From positions 1 to 14,614 of the forward strand of contig CBDUST010000085.1 of NCBI GenBank assembly GCA_965369945.1: a stretch of DNA of 14,614 nt. The letters run 5' to 3'. The notes under the pieces were generated by a model. It was not told where the DNA came from. It made no database searches and saw only the letters and a program-made list of their open reading frames with translations. Both the position numbers and the translations under genes were made by a program. Below are positions 1 to 5,752 of this stretch, piece after piece. Every line of letters begins with the position of its first letter. Within the stretch, counting starts at the first letter, position 1. Source of the stretch: JADFNO01 sp965369945 (GTDB lineage Bacteria; Planctomycetota; Phycisphaerae; Phycisphaerales; SM1A02).

Positions 1-395
1 GCCTGCTTGGTGCTAGCTGCGCGTTGCTCGTCATCATCGCCGCTTGCCCCAGCGCCGCCGGGCGGCATCACCGATTCGTACAGCACGATGTCGTACTCGT
101 TGAGGATTGACTGAAGCTGGGTGTACAGCTCCGGCTCGCCGATGTGCGACACGCCCACGATGCCGACCGTCGGGCCTACTCCGTCAGAAGGAACGAAGCT
201 CTGGGCGGCGATCTCAAGAGCGATCGACTGACCGGGCTCCTCAACGACGCGCAGATAGGTCGCCTTCGCGCCGTCCGTGTCCTGTGCCTGTGTTGTCTGG
301 CCGTGGACCAATCCACCGGAGTAGGGAAATAACAAGGCCGCCGATACAAGTACAGCGGCTGCTCGACGCGGGCCAACGATCCGAGGCTTAGACAT
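1..395 (-). CDS. Secreted TraB/GumN-like protein, N-terminal part (gene runs off the left edge)
   Basis: This minus-strand frame is open from an ATG at 393-395 to the window edge, giving 131 codons. The start is supported by AGGAG (complement of 402-406) seven nt ahead. The N-terminus looks like a Sec signal peptide: basic start MSKPRIVGPRRAA, a hydrophobic stretch to about residue 30, and likely cleavage near VHG-Q. Around residues 75-110 the protein reads VGIVGVSHIGEPELY and then YDIVLYESVMPPG. This resembles the first strand and motif of the TraB/GumN/Tiki fold (GxxH, then an acidic residue after a LYE-type strand), including secreted TraB-like proteins I recall from planctomycetes. A Gly/Ala/Asp-rich insert follows. 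It lies 31 nt downstream of the ExbB-like gene and is probably cotranscribed with it. The family call rests on the first third only; catalytic function is unknown. Confidence 0.6.
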   Translation of the reverse strand, partial: MSKPRIVGPRRAAAVLVSAALLFPYSGGLVHGQTTQAQDTDGAKATYLRVVEEPGQSIALEIAAQSFVPSDGVGPTVGIVGVSHIGEPELYTQLQSILNEYDIVLYESVMPPGGAGASGDDDEQRAASTKQ

Positions 396-426
396 GTTCG
401 ACTCCTGATCTTGCGGTGCGAGTGCG

Positions 427-1131
427 TCAGTCGATCCGGCTGGTTACCGCAGTCCGCTTGCTGGTCATCACTTCAGTCACACCAGCTGAGGGCTGTGTCG
501 CAGGCTGCCGCTCACCGGAAGCGAGGCCTGCTCCTTGTTGGGCAGCGGCGATCAGTGATTCCATCCGCCCGATCGATCGCTCCACGTGGGCTCGGAAAAT
601 CATGTACGGGAACAAGGTCACCAAGGCCACTACAAGGCCCAAGGCCGTAGTCAGCAGAGCCTCAGCGATGCCGGTCGAGACTGTTCGGGGGTCGGTCAGC
701 GTCTCCTGTACGCCCAATAGGTTGAACGACTGGATGATTCCGATGACCGTCCCGAGGATCCCCAATAGGGGAGCTGCCGTGATGATGGTCGAGAGTGTGG
801 CCATGAATCGATCGATGCGGGGACGCTGTGTCTCGATGGTCTCGATGGCGACCGCATCGGAGGCGCCTTGTTCCAGAAGCTGCCGGGCAACCTGTCCGTA
901 CACCGACCTGCGCGGGGGTAGGGCCTTCTTGATCTTCGAGGAATCGCCGGCTCGAAGCGATGCATTGAGCCGACCGAGCCTGGCTGGGCGACCCGGGCCG
1001 TGAAGCGATGTCCAGAAACAGGCCCGCTCGACGATGAGCGTGAGGCTGATGACGCTCAGAAGCAGCAGCGGGACCATGACGATGCCGCCACGCTCGATCA
1101 GGACCGTCAGATCGTTTGCGACAATGAGCAT
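427..1131 (-). CDS. MotA/TolQ/ExbB-family proton channel subunit
   Basis: This 234-residue inner-membrane protein of the ExbB/TolQ/MotA family would use the proton gradient to drive an envelope process with an ExbD/TolR-type partner. Three membrane segments are visible at about residues 16-36, 116-137 and 155-179. Between the first and second is a cytoplasmic region with ETIETQRPRIDRFMATL just before TM2. TM2 (APLLGILGTVIGIIQSF) and TM3 (GIAEALLTTALGLVVALV) carry the family's typical Gly/Ala/Thr-rich sequences. A short Ser/Thr/Gln-rich tail follows. The frame is open to 1200, but the upstream residues are not hydrophobic and would overlap the divergent ispA region, so I chose the ATG at 1131. 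No good Shine-Dalgarno precedes it; a TATCAT lies seven nt upstream. No exbD-like gene is visible; the next gene is TraB-like. ExbB-type rather than flagellar MotA is favoured by its short length. Confidence 0.85.
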   Translation of the reverse strand: MLIVANDLTVLIERGGIVMVPLLLLSVISLTLIVERACFWTSLHGPGRPARLGRLNASLRAGDSSKIKKALPPRRSVYGQVARQLLEQGASDAVAIETIETQRPRIDRFMATLSTIITAAPLLGILGTVIGIIQSFNLLGVQETLTDPRTVSTGIAEALLTTALGLVVALVTLFPYMIFRAHVERSIGRMESLIAAAQQGAGLASGERQPATQPSAGVTEVMTSKRTAVTSRID

Positions 1132-1138
1132 TGCGGCA

Positions 1139-1144
1139 ATGATA
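1139..1144 (-). promoter_or_regulatory. Candidate -10 element for the ExbB-like gene
   Basis: Read on the minus strand this is TATCAT, separated by seven nt from the chosen ATG (1131). That places a transcription start at or next to the start codon, consistent with a leaderless message. I found no convincing -35 at 16-18 nt. Weak evidence by itself. Confidence 0.25.
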
Positions 1145-1195
1145 TCCCCAGGTCGATGACATCGCCCGCATTCCCCCATTGCCGTGGGCCGCCGA

Positions 1196-1201
1196 TACAA
1201 T
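1196..1201 (+). promoter_or_regulatory. Candidate -10 element for ispA
   Basis: TACAAT lies six nt before the GTG at 1208 and nine nt before the ATG at 1211. No Shine-Dalgarno lies between, so the ispA message could be leaderless or nearly so. The -35 region is poor (TTCCCC at 1171-1176 with a 19-nt spacer). Confidence 0.3.
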
Positions 1202-1210
1202 CTCGCCGTG

Positions 1211-2107
1211 ATGCACGCCGCGACCGACCCTCAATGTGAGCCGATGGTCCTTCGAGAGGTCCGCGCGGAGATTGAAGCCGATCTCGCCGAACGAGTCGAT
1301 GCACTTCAGGAGCCGCAGCCGCTGCGCGAGGCAATCCGCTACGCGCTGCTGGGAAGCGGGAAGCGGCTGCGCCCGGCTCTGACGCTGCTTTGCTGCGAGG
1401 CTGCGGGCGGCCGGCGCGACGATGCCAAAGCGGCCGGAGCAGCGCTGGAACTCATCCATACCTTCAGCCTCGTCCACGACGATCTTCCGTCGATGGATGA
1501 CGACCAATTGCGCCGTGGTCAACCCACGCTCCACGTCCAGGCGGGTGAGGCCATGGCGGTTCTGGCGGGGGATGCGATGATGTCACTGGCGTTTCTATGG
1601 ATCGCCGAGGGAACCGCCGACTCGTCCACGACAAGCCAGCTCACGCAGACGCTAGCCGAAGCGACGACCAGGATGATCGTCGGGCAGGTCTACGACACGT
1701 TGGGCGGATTCTCACTGGAGCTTTCCGATGCCCAGCGATTGCAACTGATCCACCAGAACAAGACCGCAGCTCTGCTTCGGGCTGCCTGCCGGATGGGAGG
1801 CATCTGCGGCGGCGCCGATGACACGCAGCTAAATGCTCTGACCGGCTATGGCGAGGCGATCGGTGTGATGTTCCAGGTCGTCGATGATCTGCTGGATGTC
1901 ACCCAAACGACCGAACACGTTGGCAAGGCTACGGGTAAGGATATTCAAGCAGGCAAACTAACGTCTCCAGCCGTGCTGGGATCGGAGGCGTGCCGGGCGG
2001 AGGTGGATCGGCTCCGGCAAGACGCCCAGGCCGCGCTGAAGCCGCTTGGAGAATCCGCTCGATCATTGATCGAACTTAGTGACTACATGGCCGTACGGAC
2101 AAAATGA
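1211..2107 (+). CDS. ispA: Polyprenyl (farnesyl/geranylgeranyl) diphosphate synthase
   Basis: This 298-residue cytosolic trans-prenyltransferase would condense isopentenyl diphosphate with allylic diphosphates to give C15 or C20 products. It is close in length to E. coli IspA (299). GSGKRLRP at residues 48-55 is the IPP/phosphate-binding segment. The first aspartate-rich motif is HDDLPSMDDD at 89-98, the DD-x4-DD form of bacterial short-chain enzymes. The second is DDLLD at 225-229, preceded by FQVV. QNKT at 182-185 and GKDIQAGKLT at 242-251 are also typical. The frame continues upstream to a GTG at 1184, but ATG 1211 (or GTG 1208) fits the usual start of the family. It is transcribed away from the ExbB-like gene and followed by dxs after 134 nt, the classic ispA-dxs pairing. 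Exact chain length (FPP versus GGPP) cannot be set from sequence by eye. Confidence 0.93.
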   Translation: MHAATDPQCEPMVLREVRAEIEADLAERVDALQEPQPLREAIRYALLGSGKRLRPALTLLCCEAAGGRRDDAKAAGAALELIHTFSLVHDDLPSMDDDQLRRGQPTLHVQAGEAMAVLAGDAMMSLAFLWIAEGTADSSTTSQLTQTLAEATTRMIVGQVYDTLGGFSLELSDAQRLQLIHQNKTAALLRAACRMGGICGGADDTQLNALTGYGEAIGVMFQVVDDLLDVTQTTEHVGKATGKDIQAGKLTSPAVLGSEACRAEVDRLRQDAQAALKPLGESARSLIELSDYMAVRTK

Positions 2108-2227
2108 GGCTACGCTTGGGACCTGTTGTCTTCCGAGAATCAACAAGAAATCGCAGGCCCCAAACCGGCATGTCAGCCGAGGTATAGGTGAAATACCAGC
2201 GCCCGATGCGCTGTTACCCTGGTGGAT

Positions 2228-2232
2228 GGGAG
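2228..2232 (+). promoter_or_regulatory. Ribosome binding site that sets the dxs start
   Basis: GGGAG sits nine nt before the ATG at 2242. It favours that ATG over the in-frame GTG at 2188 and ATG at 2206, whose extra residues do not resemble any DXS N-terminus. The 2108-2241 spacer otherwise shows only a weak 5-bp inverted repeat (GGTAT/ATACC, 2181-2197). Confidence 0.55.
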
Positions 2233-2241
2233 TTTGTACAA

Positions 2242-4245
2242 ATGGACCTGAAGATTCTTCCCGGCATCAAGAGCCCGGCCGATCTGAAAAAGCTGCCCGT
2301 CAGCAAGCTGCCGGACCTCGCCGCTGAAATGCGCGAGGCGATTTGCCAGCAAGTCATGAAGACCGGTGGTCACTTCGCGCCCAACTTGGGGGTCGTCGAG
2401 CTGACGATTGCCTTGCACTACGTGTTCGACTTCGCGTGGGACCGGCTGCTATTTGACGTCGGGCATCAGTGCTATCCGCACAAGATGCTCACGGGCCGCT
2501 TCCCGATGCTACCGACGCTTCGGCAGACGGGCGGCATGGCGGGGTTCCCCGAGCCGCGGGAGTCGGAGTACGACCTGTTCTCGGTCGGACACGCCGGCAC
2601 CTCCGTTCCGACCGCCGTGGGCATGGCCCGGGGCGATTTACTCAACGGTGAGTCCTTCGATCCACAGGACAACCCCGATGGACGCCGAGTGGTGGCTCTG
2701 GTCGGCGACGCATCGATCGTCAACGGCGTGGCCATGGAGGGACTCAACAACGCCGGCACGCTCAAACGCCAACTACTCGTCGTTTTCAATGACAACGGCA
2801 TGTCGATCGCGCATCCGCAGGGCGCTTTAGCCGCCTACTTCGATCGTATCCGCGTCAACCCAGCTTACCGCAATGTAAAACGGGCCGCCAAAGACGTCGT
2901 TCGTCATCTGCCGGGCGGGTCGCTGATCGGCGAGATGTACCACCGACTGGGCGTGATGGCCAAAGATGCCGTGGCAGAGGACGCATGGTTCGAGAAGTTC
3001 GGGCTATTGACCGTCGGACCAATCGACGGACACGATCTGCCGACGCTCATAGACATGCTGCTTGAGGTCAAGCAGGTGGACCGCCCGATGGTATTGCACG
3101 TACATACCGTCAAAGGCAAGGGCTACCGGTTCGCCGAAGGCGATGCGACAACGTTCCACTCGCCAAAGCCGTTCAAAGTCCAAAACGGCGCTGAACTGCA
3201 AAGCGAAGGCTGCAAGGTCGAACTTGCCAGTGGCGGTCGATCGTTCACCTCTGCGTTCGCCGATGCGATGATCGACGTGATGGAACGCGACGAGAAGATC
3301 GTGACCTGCACAGCAGCGATGCCTGACGGCACAGGATTGACCAAGGTCATGCAAATGTTTCCCGATCGAAGTTGGGATACCGGTATCTGCGAATCACACG
3401 CGATGGACATGATGGCCGGGCTGGCTAAGACCGGGTTCAAGCCGTTCTTTGCGGTCTACTCGACGTTCCTTCAGCGGGCCTTTGACCAGACGTTCCAGGA
3501 GGTCGCGTTGCAGGGCCTCCCGGTTCGACTGTGCCTGGATCGAGCTGGGCTGGTCGGCGGCGACGGCGCGGTGCATCAGGGCTTCTGTGACATCAGCCTG
3601 CTGCGCGTCTTTCCAAAGTCCGTGCTGATGGCCGCAATAGACGAACCAAGCCTCCGCGGCGCTTTGGAGTTCATGCGCCTCTACGACCAGGGCATTAGCT
3701 GCGTGCGTTACCCGCGCGATTCCGTCAGCGAGATGTTCGCCGATACCCTCTGCCCGCCGTTTGAACTCGGTAAGGCTCGACCATTGTGTGAGCACAAGCA
3801 GCCCGACGCTGCGATCCTTGCCTACGGCGTCATGGCAATCGAGGCGATGAACGCCCTGCAGCTACTGGACAGCGAATACCGCGTGAATATCGACGACGCT
3901 AGATTCGCTCGCCCCGTCGATACCGATCTTGTCAGCTCATTGATCCGTCGGAATATCCCCATCATCACCGTGGAGGATCACGGCATAGAAAGTGGTTTCG
4001 GCTCGTGTGTCGTTGACGCCTGCGTTGACCTGGGGTTGGATACACGGCTCATCAAGCGCTTGGCAATCCCCGGACGGTGGATCTACCAAGGCGCGCGCAC
4101 TGATCAGCTTGAAGAGTCGGGTCTAGATGCCCCAAGTATCGCCAGAACCGTTCGCGAGGTCGTGGACACAACGTCGCGCGAGCGAGTCCTCCCAGTTGTT
4201 ACCATCGAGCCGAGGCGCATCGAGACGAAGTTGCCGATGCGATAG
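2242..4245 (+). CDS. dxs: 1-deoxy-D-xylulose-5-phosphate synthase
   Basis: This 667-residue thiamine-diphosphate enzyme joins pyruvate and glyceraldehyde 3-phosphate in the first step of the MEP isoprenoid pathway. It feeds ispA directly upstream. The N-terminal domain has KTGGHFAPNLGVVELTIALH (His44), DVGHQCYPHKMLTGR, and GHAGTSVPTAVGMA where most family members have GHSSTSI. The thiamine/Mg motif runs from GDASIVNG (155-162) to FNDNGMSI (182-189); its first part is GDA, not the usual GDG. The pyrimidine domain has TAAMPDGTGL, GICESHAMD (Glu384, the presumed cofactor-activating glutamate), YSTFLQRAFDQ and DRAGLVGGDGAVHQG (His445). The transketolase C-terminal domain has ILAYGVMA, ARFARPVD and TVEDHGIESGFGS. 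The enzyme is slightly longer than the usual 620-640 residues through a C-terminal tail. The R-A-F-D-Q and DRAGLVG signatures argue against transketolase. Start chosen by the GGGAG ribosome site. Confidence 0.95.
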   Translation: MDLKILPGIKSPADLKKLPVSKLPDLAAEMREAICQQVMKTGGHFAPNLGVVELTIALHYVFDFAWDRLLFDVGHQCYPHKMLTGRFPMLPTLRQTGGMAGFPEPRESEYDLFSVGHAGTSVPTAVGMARGDLLNGESFDPQDNPDGRRVVALVGDASIVNGVAMEGLNNAGTLKRQLLVVFNDNGMSIAHPQGALAAYFDRIRVNPAYRNVKRAAKDVVRHLPGGSLIGEMYHRLGVMAKDAVAEDAWFEKFGLLTVGPIDGHDLPTLIDMLLEVKQVDRPMVLHVHTVKGKGYRFAEGDATTFHSPKPFKVQNGAELQSEGCKVELASGGRSFTSAFADAMIDVMERDEKIVTCTAAMPDGTGLTKVMQMFPDRSWDTGICESHAMDMMAGLAKTGFKPFFAVYSTFLQRAFDQTFQEVALQGLPVRLCLDRAGLVGGDGAVHQGFCDISLLRVFPKSVLMAAIDEPSLRGALEFMRLYDQGISCVRYPRDSVSEMFADTLCPPFELGKARPLCEHKQPDAAILAYGVMAIEAMNALQLLDSEYRVNIDDARFARPVDTDLVSSLIRRNIPIITVEDHGIESGFGSCVVDACVDLGLDTRLIKRLAIPGRWIYQGARTDQLEESGLDAPSIARTVREVVDTTSRERVLPVVTIEPRRIETKLPMR

Positions 4246-4293
4246 CCGCTGGGCGCTAACCGGCGAGGCGAGCCGCAGCCGATCCGCATCCGG

Positions 4294-4320
4294 TACACTT
4301 GCGCATCCCCGATTGGAGGT
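4294..4320 (+). promoter_or_regulatory. Candidate -10 and strong ribosome binding site for the ACT-domain gene
   Basis: TACACT (4294-4299) is a possible -10, although no good -35 lies at the right distance. GGAGGT (4315-4320) is a strong Shine-Dalgarno seven nt before the ATG at 4328. It rules out the much longer upstream open frame starting at 4127, which lies inside dxs. Confidence 0.4.
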
Positions 4321-4327
4321 CTCTGCC

Positions 4328-4729
4328 ATGCTGAAATGCGCGATGATGGCCGACTTCGCCGTCAATATGCCGGACGAACCGGGCGAGCTGTCACGGCTGA
4401 CCGCGATGCTCCACGAGGCGGGTATCAACCTTGTCGCGCTATGGGGCTATGGACCCGGCAAGGGTGACGCGCGGTTCTACTGCGTCCCGGAGCAGGCTGA
4501 GCAGTTCCGCAGTTTCGCCAACACCGCGGGTTTTCAGGTGCAAGAAGGCAAGACGCTCTTTCTGAGCGGAACCGACGAAGGTGGGGCCCTCATCGAGACG
4601 CTGGGAAAGATCGCCGACGCTGGAATCAACCTTCAGGCCATCGAGGCGGTCGCCATTCGCGGCGAATTCGGTTGCTTCCTCTGGGCCGACGAACAGAACT
4701 GGGACGCTCTGGCCAATCTCTTGACGTAG
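4328..4729 (+). CDS. Small protein with two ACT domains
   Basis: This 133-residue cytosolic protein consists of two ACT repeats and little else. The first (about residues 8-60) contains DEPGELSRLTAMLHEAGINL. The second (about 74-130) contains DEGGALIETLGKIADAGINL, followed by QAIEAVAI. The spacing of Gly and the Ala-Gly-Ile-Asn-Leu turn is typical of amino-acid-binding ACT domains that sense ligand in regulators of amino acid metabolism. There is no attached enzyme domain, so it probably acts as a free sensor or partner; the ligand cannot be read from the sequence. It follows dxs by 82 nt on the same strand but has its own strong GGAGGT ribosome site and possibly its own promoter. A functional link to isoprenoid synthesis is not implied. 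Confidence 0.82.
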   Translation: MLKCAMMADFAVNMPDEPGELSRLTAMLHEAGINLVALWGYGPGKGDARFYCVPEQAEQFRSFANTAGFQVQEGKTLFLSGTDEGGALIETLGKIADAGINLQAIEAVAIRGEFGCFLWADEQNWDALANLLT

Positions 4730-4833
4730 CCTCAGTGGTCTCCCAGGAGCAAGGCTCGCAGAGCTGTCCGGACCCCGACGCGCCACGAGCTTTTGCAGTT
4801 CACCTGAACCCGAAGCGATCTCGGGCGGTAATC

Positions 4834-4842
4834 TGATATGAT
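4834..4842 (+). promoter_or_regulatory. Candidate extended -10 promoter of the GldA-GldFG-DUF4340 operon
   Basis: TGATATGAT combines the TG-n extension with a TATGAT -10 hexamer. It lies in the 234-nt gap (4730-4963), the longest gene-free stretch in the window, and would give a leader of about 115 nt. No strong -35 is seen, as is usual for extended -10 promoters. Nothing else convincing is visible in this gap: no clear intrinsic terminator after the ACT gene and no recognisable riboswitch. Confidence 0.4.
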
Positions 4843-4963
4843 TTCGGCCCCACAGCGGGAGCCGAGCCGAACCACTTGGGGTCCGTCGGCCGTTCCTGTC
4901 TCGGAAAGACCCAAAGAATCTCAGCCGCTGCGCATCTTTCTACATGCGAGAGGTCGTTGAACG

Positions 4964-5728
4964 ATGAGCCAACTTCCAGCCGACACACCGTCACCCAAGT
5001 CCACGAATCTGCCCATGATCGAAGCGGCCGGTCTGAGCAAATACTTCGGCGACTTCGCCGCCGTCAAGGACGTCTCGTTTACCATCCCCCAAGGCCAAGT
5101 CGTAGCGTTCCTGGGCCCCAACGGTGCCGGCAAGAGCACGACTCTGCGCCTGCTCACCGGATACCTCGCGCCGTCCTCTGGCACAGCTCGGATTGCCGGG
5201 CATGACATGTCGACCGATCGGATCAAGGGCGCTGGCTGCCTCGGCTACCTGCCGGAAAACGGTCCGCTCTATGACGACATGACACCACGATCACTGCTGA
5301 CGTTCTTCGCCGATGCCCGCGGACTGTCAGCGACGATCCGTGGCGACCGCATCGAAGCCGTCATCGAACTTTGCGCGCTTCAGGCCGTCCTCGGAAAGGC
5401 GATCGGAAAACTCTCACGCGGCTACCGTCAGCGTGTCGGCATGGCCCAGGTTCTACTGCACGAGCCGGATGTTCTCATACTCGACGAGCCGACCGCCGGA
5501 CTCGACCCCAACCAGATTCGCGAGGTTCGCGAGACCATCCGCAAGCTCGGGCGCGACAAGACGGTTCTCCTTTCCACGCACATTCTACAAGAAGTGGAAG
5601 CGATGGCGGATCGCCTACTGTTCATCAGCGAAGGTGAACTTGTCTATGACGGCACCGTCGCTCAACTCAACGAGCAAGGAAAATCACTTGATGAACGATT
5701 TGCTGAACTTACCGCTTCGGTGGCGTGA
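4964..5728 (+). CDS. GldA-like ABC transporter ATP-binding protein
   Basis: This 254-residue ATPase of an ABC-2-type exporter would energise the membrane protein encoded 24 nt downstream. Walker A is GPNGAGKST (51-59). The Q-loop region reads GYLPENGPLYDDMT, with Glu98 at the place of the usual Gln, a substitution I recall for GldA-type ATPases. The signature is LSRGYRQRVGMAQ (150-162), Walker B LILDEP (171-176), D-loop GLD, and the H-loop His is 206 in LLSTHILQE. A 17-residue Pro/Ser/Thr-rich N-terminal extension precedes the ABC core. The start at 4964 has GAGAGG (4948-4953) ten nt ahead; Met18 is an alternative without a ribosome site. Family members were named for Bacteroidetes gliding, but the set is widespread in non-gliding bacteria, so gliding should not be inferred. 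The substrate is unknown. Confidence 0.88.
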   Translation: MSQLPADTPSPKSTNLPMIEAAGLSKYFGDFAAVKDVSFTIPQGQVVAFLGPNGAGKSTTLRLLTGYLAPSSGTARIAGHDMSTDRIKGAGCLGYLPENGPLYDDMTPRSLLTFFADARGLSATIRGDRIEAVIELCALQAVLGKAIGKLSRGYRQRVGMAQVLLHEPDVLILDEPTAGLDPNQIREVRETIRKLGRDKTVLLSTHILQEVEAMADRLLFISEGELVYDGTVAQLNEQGKSLDERFAELTASVA

Positions 5729-5752
5729 AATAGAACCGGCTGAGGATTTGAG

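Noticed and set aside
662..1534. 290-codon open frame on the minus strand across the exbB-like and ispA genes
   Set aside because: It lies in another frame over two well-supported genes; its translation is Arg/His-rich and shows no family motif.
2181..2197. Inverted repeat GGTAT/ATACC upstream of dxs as a possible operator
   Set aside because: Only five base pairs with a seven-nt loop; expected by chance in a window of this size.
2188..2241. GTG at 2188 as the dxs start
   Set aside because: The extra 18 residues do not resemble DXS N-termini, and the ATG at 2242 has a well-placed GGGAG.
4730..4830. Intrinsic terminator after the ACT-domain gene (GAGCTTTT near 4787)
   Set aside because: No GC-rich stem of useful length precedes the short T-run.
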